Shown: piece after piece, positions 1 through 10,825 of the stretch
Layout: every line of letters begins with the position of its first letter
Position numbering within the stretch: the first letter of the stretch is position 1
DNA from: Phlebotomus papatasi
Taxonomy: Eukaryota > Arthropoda > Insecta > Diptera > Psychodidae
Assembly (NCBI RefSeq): GCF_024763615.1
Contig: NW_026604969.1
Location: 1-64,000, forward strand
Length of the DNA: 64,000 nucleotides
Reading direction: 5' to 3'
Translations under genes and position numbers: made by a program
Notes under the pieces: model-generated
Databases searched by the model: none
What the model was told of the DNA's origin: nothing
The model's input: the letters and a program-made list of their open reading frames with translations, nothing else

Positions 1-669
1 GTTGAATCTCTGTGAAGGGGATCAGCACCTCTTCCAAAAGATCTCGATACTTTTCCGCAGTCATCCTCGTTGAAATCCAGCATATGGGTGTCTTACCGTA
101 GTAAGAGAAAGCCGCCCATATCATGACGCTGCCTCCACCGAAGTTTCTGTGCATCAATGTCTGACTTTTCTGCCTCTTATCTTGCCAACACTTCATAAGC
201 TCGTCAGGACCGTCCAAATTGAACTTTTTTTCGTCCGAAAAAAAATACTTTTTTCCATTCGTCACGCATTTCGATGTGCCTTTTAGCAAATGATAGCCGA
301 GCAACCTGATGACGTTTCTTTAGCGGCGGTTTCTTTGGTGGTTTTCCCCATTTAAAATTACCAGATGCATTCAAAATTTGTTGTATACGTCTTGTAGTGA
401 CAGGAACATCCGTATTAAGCTTTATTTCTCTCGCTGTCAATCGACCACTCGACGCTACTCGAAAAATGCGAGACATATCCCTTTTCGTTAACTTTGTATT
501 ACGTTTCGAATGAACGTAATTTTTCCCGTAGGAGCTCTTGTACTTCAAAAAATTGGTTATGGAACATACGGAACGATTTAATTTCTTGGAAATTTGAGTT
601 TTGGACATTCTCATCTCAGAAAACGCCTGAATCTTGTTCCCACTCCGACAGCTTCTTTCCCTTTCCCAT
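1..669 (-). pseudogene. Tc1/mariner-like transposase, N-terminal half, frameshifted and cut by window start
   Basis: This encodes the DNA-binding and early catalytic part of a Tc1-family cut-and-paste transposase. Reading leftward from an ATG at 667-669, the protein begins MGKGKKLSEWEQ and then continues in another frame from about 640 (one indel). Helix-turn-helix segments with the Tc1 pattern follow (KTQISKKLNRS, RRIQQILNASG). At 242-249 an eight-A run breaks the frame again. One base fewer would restore an SDEKKF motif containing the first catalytic Asp of the DDE triad, followed by a GGGSVMIWA-type block, as is usual for Tc1 transposases. The gene runs off the window at base 1, so the second Asp and the third acidic residue are not visible. 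The two frameshifts make it inactive here. Family assignment is confident; the terminal inverted repeats were not located. Confidence 0.85.
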
Positions 670-991
670 GTTTAAAACACACTAAGTAACCTGCAAATGT
701 GTCAAATTGGCTTGACAGATACTGCAGCCAACATCTAAACACGAAAACACTACTCAGTTGTAATCACACACAAAAAAATCAGTGGAGAACCTAATTAAAT
801 TTCGCGCCAGTTTTGATCAAATTTGAATATAACGGCTCTCGTGCACGCACGGATGGTAGTGAGCGCGGCTCACTACCATAAAAAAAGTTGTTATACAGAC
901 CTATATTGTACAAAAAAATTTTAGGCTGATCGGATGTATAGATGACCCACACCAGCCAATTAATGCAAACTTCTTAATTAAATTTCGCTGG
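670..991. other. Non-coding spacer between Tc1 relic and Gypsy element 1
   Basis: No coding sequence was found here. It probably holds the 5' non-coding part of the Tc1 element and the start or LTR remnant of the following Ty3/Gypsy element. A 14-bp direct repeat, TAATTAAATTTCGC, occurs at 792-805 and 975-988. A perfect hairpin lies between the two copies. Confidence 0.5.
853..879. repeat. Perfect 12-bp inverted repeat (hairpin)
   Basis: ATGGTAGTGAGC at 853-864 is followed by GCG and then its exact reverse complement at 868-879. The function is unknown. It could be a transposon-end structure. Confidence 0.7.
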
Positions 992-2149
992 GTGTATTTA
1001 TCAAGTTTGATTGATTGCACGGAAACTGAAAAAGTTAAATTAAATTACCAAAAGTTAGCATTTATTGATGCTATGAAAAGAGTTAAATTACTTTTATCAA
1101 ATTTGAAAGTTAAACCACTCACGGGTTCCAATGAATCTAGTGATGATGACAATTATTGTGAGCCTGAACAATTAGATGTTGTTGATTCAAAAAAACAGGA
1201 TAATATTTCTGATACAAAAATGGGTGAATTTAACGTAGTTTCAATTTTGAAAGTTGTACCTGAGTTCGACGGGACTCAAGAAAATCTCCATAATTTTGTT
1301 GAACTTGTAGAGCTTATGAGTGAAGATTTGAGAGACGATGCTAAAATAGAGAAATTTTTAAAATTTGTTTTTCGTACTCGCATTTCTCAGAAGGCAAAAA
1401 ACAAGCTTGTAGGTAATGACGAGCCAAAGACCGTAGCATAATTTAGGGATCTACTCCTTAATAATTTTAAATCTGGGCGCACAGTTCAAAAAATAACTTC
1501 CGATATTAATAAACTGAAGCAAGGAAATCGATCGGTTGCAAAGTTTAGTGAAGAAATGGAAGCTTTAGTAGCCGAGCTTAATGATGTTCAAATTTCTAAT
1601 CGCGGTACGAATAATTCATCAGTTATTCGATCAATAAATGATGAACTGGGCTTACTTGCTTTTACAGCTGGTCTAAATGAACCAGTGCTAACTGTTGTCA
1701 GAGCTGCCCGGCCTAAAACACTATCCTGTGCCTCGTCTATTGCGTTAGAATCAGAGACCACCCCTCAAGAAGCAAAAATTTACACCTATAAACGTGGTGG
1801 TGGCAAACATCAAAGGGGTAGAGGATCTAATAAATCTCGTGGACATTTTTCTAATAACAACACGTCCCGAGGTCGAGAAAATTCTATCCGTGAAAGATCT
1901 TCTCGTGGTAATACGAGAGGCGGTTCTGGATCAGGACGCGGAAGCTATAGACAAGACAATGACGGTTCTGACAATAACAATCGAGGACGAAACTACAATC
2001 AATCGGGAAATCAATATTATTCACAAAATACTTCCCGTAATGGACAAAATAATAATCCGCGTAACGTTCATTTTTTAGAAACGGAACACCAGCAAAATCC
2101 GTCTATAATTGTTCACGAAATACCAGAGCATTATACGCAACATCAATAA
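992..2149 (+). pseudogene. gag: Ty3/Gypsy element 1 gag, with an internal stop
   Basis: This is a retrotransposon Gag (capsid/nucleocapsid precursor). The N-terminal two thirds has the capsid-like pattern seen in the second Gypsy element of this window (KVVPEFDGTQENLHNFVEL, then a helical region). The C-terminal third is a basic Arg/Gly/Asn-rich tail (RGRGSNKSRG and similar) in place of a zinc knuckle. An in-frame TAA at 1439-1441 interrupts the ORF. The same frame resumes immediately and stays open to the stop at 2147-2149, so the lesion is a single nonsense change. The start is uncertain: the frame is open upstream of 992 and the first codon counted is GTG. The 3' end overlaps pol in the -1 frame. 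Confidence 0.8.
2071..2077 (+). promoter_or_regulatory. Probable -1 ribosomal frameshift slippery site T TTT TTA
   Basis: In the gag frame the codons read CAT TTT TTA, giving the X XXY YYZ heptamer T-TTT-TTA. This is one of the canonical -1 slippery sequences. It lies within the gag/pol overlap, after the last pol-frame stop (2062-2064) and before the gag stop (2147-2149). That is where a Gag-Pol frameshift must happen. No downstream pseudoknot was verified. Confidence 0.6.
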
Positions 2150-2673
2150 AAAATACAGTCCAAGACAAAATTATTGAATCAAATTGCTATTGCTTAAATA
2201 TATCTAATGGCACTTTTATTAAAATCAAACTAAATGGTCACCCTGTCACTGTTCTGGTTGACAGCGGTGCTGATATTTCAATATGCAAAGCACATCTAGC
2301 TAGAAATGTACAAATAAATGTATCAAAATTTTGTTTACTAAAAGGAATATCACGTGAAAAATTTCGAACAATTGGTGTGTATTCTTTGGCGTTAGACTTT
2401 GGTTCCGGAATAAAATTAAATCATGATTTCCAAATTATTGATGAATATGTTCCTATTACACCATATGTGATTTTAGGTAGAGATTTTTTGATAAAATATG
2501 GTTGTTCATTAGATTTTGAAAATTGGATTTTAAAAATTTGTTTACATGACTGTTTAATTACTATACCTATTTACAATCATATTGACGAAAATGTTATAGT
2601 AATTCCACCCCGATGCGAAATTATAAGAAAAATTGAAACATTAATAGATGAAGATTCAGTAATTTTGTCCAAA

Positions 2674-2687
2674 GAGATCCAGGAAGG
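2674..2687. repeat. Target-site duplication, left copy (RTE insertion)
   Basis: GAGATCCAGGAAGG occurs here and exactly at 6022-6035, flanking the RTE. Removing the insert with one copy restores the Gypsy pol reading frame. Confidence 0.9.
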
Positions 2688-5600
2688 CCCGTGTGGTTGG
2701 GGTACCCATCGGGCGCGTCCCAGGTGGCGGATAGGGAATGGCTGTAGTTGGTTTTAGAACTGGCTATAGTTTGTTTGGAAATAGCTATAGGCACGTATCG
2801 GCATCTTTGCGTCTACGAGAAGGCCTTAGTGAATACTAAACCGCGGACCACCCCAAAACCCGTGTCTCCTGGGTAAGGAGGCCTGTGCATCAGGTTTGCA
2901 CCCTGTTGTCACAGTAACCTGTCAGCAAAAAAACACAACAAAGAGCCTCGGATGTCGGACGGATTGCACCGGAAACGACCTACGCGAGACAATGGACGGA
3001 CAAGCTGTTGCTTCAACCGCTGGTCCCGGGGTCGGAGGGCACCATAGTAACGGAAGAGGCTCTGGAGTGACATCATGTTTGACAAGCCTATCTCGACGAC
3101 AACGGCACGTCAGAATGGCTACATGGAATATCTTTTCACTCACAGGGAAGCACCAGGAGCTTAAGAGCGAAGCAAAAAGAATCCAATTAGATATAATTGG
3201 TGTTTCGTCTACTAAGCAAAGAGGTAGTGGAACTGTGGATCTTGAGGAAGGGTGGCAACTTTTCCTATCCGGAGTGGCACCGGAAATGTCTGCACAGGCG
3301 GGTGTGGGGATACTCACAAGCCCTCGGCTTTTAGACAGGGTTTGTGATGTCTGGACACACAGTGGGAGAGTGATGGGTATCAAGATCAAACTTGAGAGAT
3401 CTTCCCTGGCGGTGTTGCAGGTGTACGCACCGAACGCATCGTCAGAGTACCCAGCTTTCCTAGATGAAGTGGAGGAAGTCCTGAATAAGGCATCTTCTGA
3501 AGCGGATTCAGTTGTGTTGTTTGGGGATTTCAATGCCCATGTTGGTGTTGACTCTGACACATGGAGGGGTGTGATTGGGAAGAACGGGGATAAGAGTGAG
3601 AACCCGAACGGTAAAATGTTGCTGGATTTCTGCGCAATCAAAGGTTATTCGATCATGAATACCTTTTTCCAGCATAAGGAGATTCATAAATACACCTGGG
3701 AAGACACAAAACGAGGACTTAAGTCAATAATTGACTTTGTCCTGGTTCCCGGTGTTGATAGAAGAATTGTCCAAGACGTTCGAGTTTTTAACAGTGCTGA
3801 ACTGTCAACTGATCACCACCTGCTCTTTGCAAAAATTAACCTCAACGAAGATCCTCCCGCTCTACCTAAGGGTAAGAGCAAAGTGCTTAAATGCATTAGG
3901 TGGGAGAGTCTCAAGAAGAAAGACGTTGAGGAAAAATTTGTGAAGGGCATACAAGAAAGGTTTGAACAAATTCCACAGTCTCCTTCTGACATAGAGGCTG
4001 AATGGGCCTGCTTCCAAACAGCCATTTTGGCCTCGGCTACAGAAGCTTGTGGCGTTAAGCGCATTAATGTGACGAACAACGTGAAACGGTCATCTTGGTG
4101 GGGAACACCGGGAGTAAAAGAAGCCGTTGGAGAGAAAAAGAAGGCTTACAAGTTGTACATACAACGTAAGGATTCTGATTCTCGTGATCGTTATGTTGAG
4201 GCGCGAAAGGCTGCAAAGCTCGCAGTTAAAGCCGCTAGAGAGGAGGCGTGGAAAAAGTTCGGTGAAAAGCTGGAGCTTGACTATAGGACGGCAAACAAAA
4301 CTTTCTGGCAAACAGTCCGAAGACTCCGAGGGAAGAAGAGCAATTCCATCCAAGGAGTAACATCCAAGGAAGGGAATCTTCTGACAAAAGAGGAAGAGGT
4401 TTTAAATCGCTGGAAAGAGTACTTCTCAGAATTGCTCAATCCTCAGCAAGGCACTGATGATGACGTACCCACGAGTAAAGGCAGGGAGGAAAGTAGTCCT
4501 TCAGAGAGTGAAGTCCTGTATGCGATTAGTAAATTGAAAGATGGAAAAGCTGCAGGAATTGACGAAATACGTCCCGAAATGCTAAAACTCATGGGTATAG
4601 TGGGTGTTAATTGGCTCACGCGTGTCATTAAGGTGGCTTGGCAAAGTGGGAGAGCACCAAAGGACTGGCAAGTTGGGGTCATTGTACCCATATTCAAGAA
4701 GGGAAACAAGAAAGATTGCTCCAATTATAGGGGAATTTCCCTTCTGAGTTTGCCCGGCAAAGTGTATGCCAAAATCCTTGAGAGAAGATGCCGAGAAATA
4801 GTCGAACCCAGACTGGGTGAGGAACAATGCGGTTTCAGACCTGGTAGAAGCACCACGGATCAGCTTTTCACCCTGAGGATGATTGTCGAAAAGGCTTGGG
4901 AGTATGCTTGTTTCATAGATTTGGAAAAAGCATATGACCGAGTACCGAGAGAACAACTTTGGGATGTACTGCACGAGTACGGACTGGATGAAGAATTGGT
5001 AGGAGCCATTCAGTCATTGTACAGAGACTGTAGTAGCTGTGTTCGTGTAAACGGATCCAAATCGGAAGGTTTTCAAGTGGGTGTTGGACTGCGTCAAGGG
5101 TGTGTTCTATCACCATTGTTGTTCATAATATACATGGACAAGATTATGGAACGCAGTCGGGAGCGGAATGCGATTCGTATTGGGGATTTCAGGGTGAGCC
5201 ATTTCCTCTATGCAGATGATTTGGTTCTTTTTGGATCTTCCGAAGAAGAGCTTCAGCGCACACTTGACCGATTTGTAAATGTTTGTGCCGAAACAGGTAT
5301 GAAGGTGAACGTGGGTAAGTCGGAAGTAATGGTGATTTCCCGACAATCTGTGGAATGCACTCTACATGTTAGTGGAGACTCATTGACACAGGTGGAGAAG
5401 TTCAAGTATCTCGGGGTGTTATTCACGAGTGATGATAGGATGGAGGCAGAACTCTCGTCGCGAATCGGTCAGGCTTCTGCAGTTATGAGGGAGCTTGGCA
5501 GAAGCGTGCTGAGGAAGGTCGAGCTTAGTCGATCGGCTAAATTATCGGTCTTTAAAGCTGTGTTCATTCCTATTCTCACCTATGGTCATGAGATTTGGGT

Positions 5601-6021
5601 AATGACCGAAAGGGTAAGATCGCGAGTACAAGCTGCCGAGATGAGGTACCTTCAAGCGGTTAAGGGAATCACTCGTAGAGATCGAGTGAGGAATGTGGCC
5701 GTTCGTGAGGAACTAAGAGTCGAGGAGCTGCTTCTTCGGGTTGAGAGATCACAACTTCGATGGTATGGACATGTTCAACGCATGAATGAAGAAAGATTCC
5801 CTAGAAAAGCTATGCAAGCCATTGTGAGGAGACCTCGGCCTCGAGGCAGACCTAGGACAAGGTGGCTGAATCAAATTCAGAATCTTGCCTTGGAACGCCT
5901 CGGGATCGAACCCGAACATCTTCCTGAAGTGGCGGAGGATCGACAAGCGTGGGCTGCTAATTTGGATGTCATGGGCCCGCGACCCCAATAGGGATAAGCG
6001 GTTGAAAATGAATGAATGAAT
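2688..6021 (+). mobile_element. Full-length RTE-type non-LTR retrotransposon (about 3.3 kb)
   Basis: A complete LINE is bounded by the 14-bp duplication. It has a GC-rich 5' leader starting CCCGTGTGGTTGGGG, one long ORF, and a very short 3' tail. The tail reads GGGATAAGCGGTTGAAA followed by ATGA-type tetranucleotide repeats (about 6007-6021), typical of RTE-related LINEs, which end in short tandem repeats rather than poly(A). The intact ORF and exact duplication indicate a relatively young insertion. It must be younger than the Gypsy copy it interrupts. Confidence 0.88.
2992..5991 (+). CDS. RTE LINE endonuclease-reverse transcriptase, intact ORF
   Basis: This protein nicks target DNA and reverse transcribes the LINE RNA at the nick. 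The frame is open from 2896. The first ATG is 2992, and a second plausible start is the Met of MATWNIFSLTG (3115), where endonuclease homology begins. An apurinic-like endonuclease domain covers roughly the first 270 residues (VVLFGDFNAHVG, LSTDHHL; where many relatives have an ETK motif this copy reads SSTK). The reverse transcriptase follows: KDGKAAGIDEIRPEM, NYRGISLLS, QCGFRPGRSTTDQ, FIDLEKAYDRVPR (motif A), GLRQGCVLSPLLF, and FLYADDLVLF (YADD catalytic site). The C-terminus has the RWYGHVQRM and GRPRTRWL blocks common in RTE-like proteins. No stops or frameshifts were seen across about 1000 residues. Antisense ORFs over this gene are shadows. Confidence 0.9.
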   Translation: MDGQAVASTAGPGVGGHHSNGRGSGVTSCLTSLSRRQRHVRMATWNIFSLTGKHQELKSEAKRIQLDIIGVSSTKQRGSGTVDLEEGWQLFLSGVAPEMSAQAGVGILTSPRLLDRVCDVWTHSGRVMGIKIKLERSSLAVLQVYAPNASSEYPAFLDEVEEVLNKASSEADSVVLFGDFNAHVGVDSDTWRGVIGKNGDKSENPNGKMLLDFCAIKGYSIMNTFFQHKEIHKYTWEDTKRGLKSIIDFVLVPGVDRRIVQDVRVFNSAELSTDHHLLFAKINLNEDPPALPKGKSKVLKCIRWESLKKKDVEEKFVKGIQERFEQIPQSPSDIEAEWACFQTAILASATEACGVKRINVTNNVKRSSWWGTPGVKEAVGEKKKAYKLYIQRKDSDSRDRYVEARKAAKLAVKAAREEAWKKFGEKLELDYRTANKTFWQTVRRLRGKKSNSIQGVTSKEGNLLTKEEEVLNRWKEYFSELLNPQQGTDDDVPTSKGREESSPSESEVLYAISKLKDGKAAGIDEIRPEMLKLMGIVGVNWLTRVIKVAWQSGRAPKDWQVGVIVPIFKKGNKKDCSNYRGISLLSLPGKVYAKILERRCREIVEPRLGEEQCGFRPGRSTTDQLFTLRMIVEKAWEYACFIDLEKAYDRVPREQLWDVLHEYGLDEELVGAIQSLYRDCSSCVRVNGSKSEGFQVGVGLRQGCVLSPLLFIIYMDKIMERSRERNAIRIGDFRVSHFLYADDLVLFGSSEEELQRTLDRFVNVCAETGMKVNVGKSEVMVISRQSVECTLHVSGDSLTQVEKFKYLGVLFTSDDRMEAELSSRIGQASAVMRELGRSVLRKVELSRSAKLSVFKAVFIPILTYGHEIWVMTERVRSRVQAAEMRYLQAVKGITRRDRVRNVAVREELRVEELLLRVERSQLRWYGHVQRMNEERFPRKAMQAIVRRPRPRGRPRTRWLNQIQNLALERLGIEPEHLPEVAEDRQAWAANLDVMGPRPQ

Positions 6022-6035
6022 GAGATCCAGGAAGG
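6022..6035. repeat. Target-site duplication, right copy (RTE insertion)
   Basis: Exact copy of GAGATCCAGGAAGG at 2674-2687. It also carries the codons through which Gypsy pol resumes. Confidence 0.9.
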
Positions 6036-9000
6036 TGTCTTTGTTGCTAACAGTATCGTTCGAGGTACTGCTTATATAAAATTAATTAACACAAATGAAG
6101 AGGAAGTAGTAATTAAAGATTTTACACCAGAACTAGAACCTCTTTCGGCATACCATGTTTTTAATATAAAGAATGCCTCGGTTAATTCCTTGAAAAATAC
6201 TAAGATGAATGCATTAAACAACTTTTAAAAGAGTTAAATTTGAGCACAATACCGGATTTTGCATTGGAAAGTATTATAGATATCTGTATAAAATACCACG
6301 AAATTTTTTGTTTAGAAAATGATAATTTAACAGTAAATAATTTTTACAAACAAAAAATCTCATTAACTGACATATCTCCGGTATTTATCCGAAATTATCG
6401 TGTACCAAAGACACAACTTCCTGAAATTAATTTACAAGTAGATGAACTTTTAAAACAGGACTGTATTGAAGCATCTGTCAGTAGTTATAATTCTCCATTG
6501 CTTTTGGTACCTAAGAAATCCATAGATTCTTCGAAAAAGTGGCGTCTCGTCGTAGATTTTAGAAAATTAAACAAAAGAATAATGGGGGATAAATTTCCGC
6601 TACCCCGAATAAACGAAATTTTAGATGATCTTGGACGGGCAAAATATTTTTCTACTTTAGATCTTAAAACTTCATTTCACCAAATTGAACTCGATGAAGA
6701 GTCACGCCCTTTAACTGCATTCACTTCAAGATCAAATCACTATCATTTTAAAAGACTTCCTTTCGGACTTAAAGTATCCGCTAACAGTTTCCAGAGAATG
6801 TTATCAATAGCTTTATCAGGACTCTCGCCAGATTGTGCTTTCTTATATGTTGATGATGTTATTGTGTTTGGCTGTAATGTCAAGCTTCATAACGAAAATT
6901 TGATTAAAATTTTTCAAAGACTTAGAAAGTATAATCTTAAACTCAATCCGGCGAAGTGTTCATTCTTGAATAAAGAGGTTACCTATTTAGGCCATCTTGT
7001 AACGGATAAGGGAATTCTACCCGATCCTAAAAAAATTCACGCAATAAAAAATTACCCTACACCACAAAATGCGGATGATGTACGTCGCTTTGTGTCGTTT
7101 TGCAATTATTATCGGCGTTTTGTTCAAAACTTTGCAAAAATTTCGGCCCCACTATATCATCTTTCAAAAAAAACGTAATTTTTAATTGGAGTAAAGAATG
7201 CAATGACGCTTTCGAAGAATTAAAAGCAAAATTAATGTCTCCTGAAATTTTAGCCTACCCGGATGATAACCAAAAATTAATTATAACCACTGACAGTTCT
7301 CAATTCGCGTATGGTGCAGTATTGTCACAAGGGGAGATTGGATCTGACAAACCGATCGCATTTGCGAGTAAGAGCCTTCATAAACATGAGTTGAAAAAGC
7401 CTATAATTATTAAGGAACTTCTCGCGGCGCATTGGGCTATCATGTACTTCCATCCATATGTCTACGGGAAACGGTTTACTCTAGTTACGGACCATAGACC
7501 GTTAGTCGGTCTCTTTTCAAATCGTTCACTATCTTCTAAATTAAATAATGTTCGACTTGAGTTGATGGATTATGATTTTGATGTAGTCTATCGTCCTGGT
7601 AATTTAAATTGTGCTGATGCCCTCAGCAGAATTATTATTTCTTCAGAAGAATTAAAATCACTTATTCCAGTAGAACATGACGTAAATGTATTAACCAGGG
7701 CAATGGCTAAAAAAGAGCCCATTTCGTCAAATAAAGCCCCAGTGTCAGAAACAATTCCTTTTGTAGACCCTTTAGTTTGGATATGTCAATCATTGTCAGA
7801 AATAAAAAATTTAACACGTGTTGAGTTCTCAATTAAAGATTGAAATTTTGCGAGCAAGTCTTCGATTTTGATCGAAAGACATAAAGTAAAGAGTAATAAC
7901 ATTTCAAAAATCGAGTGCACTCAGGAGGATATAAAAAGATATTTGGGCGATATCTTTAATTCTATAAAGAATATAATAAAGAAACAAAAGAATGCCGACT
8001 TTCGAGTAGCATTTTCAATGGATGATAAATTGTTCTCATACATAAGTGTAAGAGAATTTAAAACATTTTATGAATCGTTGCAACGAAATGAAGTGGATCC
8101 ACTAAAAATCGCTCTTTACGCACCTCCAAAGGTAATTACCAATAAAAACGAAATGCTTAAGTTGATCAACGAATTTCACGATACGCCCACCGGAGGACAT
8201 TTTGGCATAGCCAAGACTATGAAAAGAATAAAAAAATTTTACGTTTGGAAGGGAATGCGCAAAATGGTTAGAGATTACGTACAAGCTTGTATACAATGCG
8301 CCACAAATAAGATTCATAGACACGTTAAGGAACCTTTGCAAATAACGGAAACTCCAAGTTCTAGTTTTGAGACGATACAAGCAGATCTAGTAAGCCCGTT
8401 ACATGAAACATCAAACGGTAAAAAGTATGCGCTAACGTTACAGTGTGAACTTTCCAAGTTTATTGAAATAATACCCTTACCAAATAAAGAAAGTCACACA
8501 GTAGCGAAAGCCATAGTTGAAAACTTTATTTTAAAATTCGGTCATTTTAGAACACTCAAAACAGACTTAGGACGTGAGTTTGTAAACGAAACTTTTACCA
8601 GCATTTGCGAGCTATTGCACATAAACCATTCACGATCCACTCCCTATCATCACCAAACGCTAGGTAGTGTAGAAAGAATGCACCGAGTTTTAAACTCATA
8701 TTTACTATCTTTTAGCGATTGTGATGATTGGGATGTGTGGATACCTTATTTTGTATTTACCTACAATAATACGCCCCATTTAGACACTAATTACACCCCT
8801 TTTCAATTGATTTTTGGGAAACTGACATCCCTAAATATTGATGATCGCTTCTCGACACCAATATATAATTACGATGCATATGTTAGTGAATTAAAGTTTC
8901 GCTTACAAAAATCGCACGAAAAAGCAAAGGAATTCCTTATGAAAGAAAAATTAAAAAGAACACAAAAAGAACTAATTTCTATAATTAACTTTAAAATCAA

Positions 9001-9163
9001 TGATCTAGTTATAGTTACCAATGAAGGTCGGACTAAGCAGGAAAGTCCTTATACAGGCCCATATATAATAATAAATAGACTAGGCGTCAATAGTAAACTC
9101 AGAAATCTAAGTAATGGTAAAGAAATTATAGTTCATAATAATAGATTAAAGTTTTTTAAATAA
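6022..9163 (+). pseudogene. pol: Ty3/Gypsy element 1 pol: reverse transcriptase, RNase H, integrase
   Basis: This is the larger part of Pol after the RTE insert. The reverse transcriptase shows LVVDFRKLNKR, LPFGLKVSANSFQRML and the YVDD active site in FLYVDDVIVFG. RNase H shows ITTDSSQFAYGAVLSQ and LVTDHRPLVG. The integrase has an HHCC zinc finger (residues around 8160-8310), a DDE core (QADLVSP, LKTDLGREF, GSVERMHR) and a C-terminal GPY/F-like module (TGPYIII). Lesions: a 1-base frameshift near 6200-6204, a frameshift in the A8 run at about 7167-7174 between RT and RNase H, and an in-frame TGA at 7841-7843 before the integrase. The integrase part is otherwise open. No chromodomain or env-like ORF follows, and no LTR was recognised downstream. 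Confidence 0.88.
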
Positions 9164-9454
9164 TACAGTAATTGAGGCCTCAAGTACTAATAGTTATAAT
9201 TAAAAATAAACACATTAAGATTTGAAAAGTTGATTTATAAGTAATTACTAAATTCAAGATAAGAAATATTAACTTAAAAAAAAAAAGGTTTATAGTTACT
9301 TAAATATTAAGAAAAATTATATCTACTATTATAACTTCAAAAACAAAATTAACAAAAAAAAAACAAAAAAAAGGGAAATACTGTATGCAGAATGTAAAAG
9401 AAAAAAGAAAATACTAAATTCAAAATTCAAAATTCAAAAAAAAATCAAAATTCA
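9164..9454. other. AT-rich 3' non-coding region of Gypsy element 1
   Basis: A-rich sequence follows the pol stop. A purine tract at about 9361-9377 (A-run then GGGAAA) could be the polypurine tract preceding a 3' LTR. The LTR itself cannot be confirmed because foldback element FB1 begins at 9455. Confidence 0.45.
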
Positions 9455-10825
9455 AAAGGAGAATGGTCAAAAGTATATGGGCGCTGGTCCCGGAATCGCC
9501 ACAAACGAGAATAGGTGCATTTTGTAGGTACTGATATAAGATTGAAAAATTGCCGGGACCCAGGACGATAAACGCTGGGAGTCCTTGTAAAAATGCCTTT
9601 ATCCTTTCGATAAATCGCTGTTTTGACAACGAATTACGCAAGAACGGCTAAAGTGATCTTGATGAAATTCGGTATAGGGTCACTGTATGACTTAAAGTTT
9701 TTATCCATGCATATCACCCCCTCCCCCCACTCTCCATTCTGATAGCCCCCATACAAAATGGGGGCGCTTTACCTTATAACTCCTTTCTAAGAGGAGGTAT
9801 AAAGCTGAAATTGGGTAAGGGAACAAAGCTTAGGGAAGACTTCTAATCCATGTATAATATCTCCCTCCAGTGGTCCCCTTTCTGGTAGCCCTCATACAAA
9901 ATGAGAGCATTTCACCTTATAACTCCTTTCTGAGAAAAGATAGGAAGTTGAAATACAGCATGGAAACAAGGCTTAAAGAAGACTTTTTAACCATACTGAC
10001 CAAACTCTTCCTCCATCACCCCTTCTGGTAGCCCCCATACAAAATAAGACTATTTTACCTTATAACTCCTTTCTAAAAGGAGGCAGAAAGCTGTAATTCG
10101 ACTAGATGTCTATAAATGCATATAAAATCTAGAAAATTATTGTTAACGTTATTAGTTATTCATTTTTTTTTCATTCTTTTACAAACCAACTACTTCTTCT
10201 CAGAAAGGAGGTCAAAATGCTCTCATTTTGTATAGGATTACTAGAAGGGGTGGTGGAGGAGCGGGTTAACATTCATGATTGAAAAGTCTTCTATAAGTAT
10301 TGTTCCCTTGTTGAATATCAGCTTTCTACATCGTCTTAGAAAGGAGTTATAAAGTAAAGTGCCCCCATTTTGTATGAGGGCTACCAGAACGGAGGGTGGA
10401 GGGAGGGGGTGGTATGCATAAATAAAAAGTTTAAAACATGCAGTGACCCTATACCGAATTTCATCAAGATCACTTTAGCAGTTCTTGTATAATTCGTAGT
10501 CAAAACAACGATTTTTCGGAAGGATAAAGGCCTTTTTTACAAGGACTCCCAGCGTTTATCGTCCTGGGTCCCGGCATTTTTCTCAACCTTATATCAATAT
10601 TTTCAAAATGCGTCTATTCTAATTTTTGTATGAAGATGAACCAGCGCCCATATACTTTTGATCATTCTTCATCATTGTAAAAAATAGTTTTTATGCTCTA
10701 GAACTGTTCCTCCATGGTTTAGAACATTGATCCCAGAACAAAAGTTGTTACCTATACTAATGTCTATCCAATGACATAGGTCCCGTTCGTGGCGATTCCG
10801 GGACCGGATTTGACCATTCTCCTTT
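9455..10825. mobile_element. Foldback element FB1 with tandem subrepeats in its arms (1.37 kb)
   Basis: The ends are exact 17-bp inverted repeats: AAAGGAGAATGGTCAAA at 9455-9471 and its complement at 10809-10825. The inversion continues for several hundred bases. For example, GTATATGGGCGCTGGT, GGACGATAAACGCTGGGAG and the GGTATAGGGTCACTG region on the left reappear reversed on the right. The left arm contains about three tandem units of roughly 144 bp (the ATACAAAAT block at 9751, 9894 and 10038). The right arm has about two, in reverse. No transposase ORF is present, so it is non-autonomous. A clear target duplication was not found. Confidence 0.78.

Larger units (their letters stand above)
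2065..2687 (+). pseudogene. pol: Ty3/Gypsy element 1 pol, protease part (interrupted by RTE LINE)
   Basis: This is the N-terminal piece of Pol. It encodes a retropepsin-type aspartic protease with the active-site motif LVDSGADIS (catalytic Asp codon 2260-2262) and a downstream hydrophobic ILGRDFL block. The frame opens after the stop at 2062-2064, in -1 phase relative to gag. It runs to the RTE insertion point and resumes in the same frame at 6022. The shared NVIVIPPRCE / NTIIPPRCEV stretch links it to Gypsy element 2. Translation would otherwise run into the RTE and stop at 2755-2757. Confidence 0.8.

Noticed and set aside
2922..5988. Several antisense frames over the RTE ORF
   Set aside because: They are shadows of a strongly coding sense frame, with no recognisable domain.
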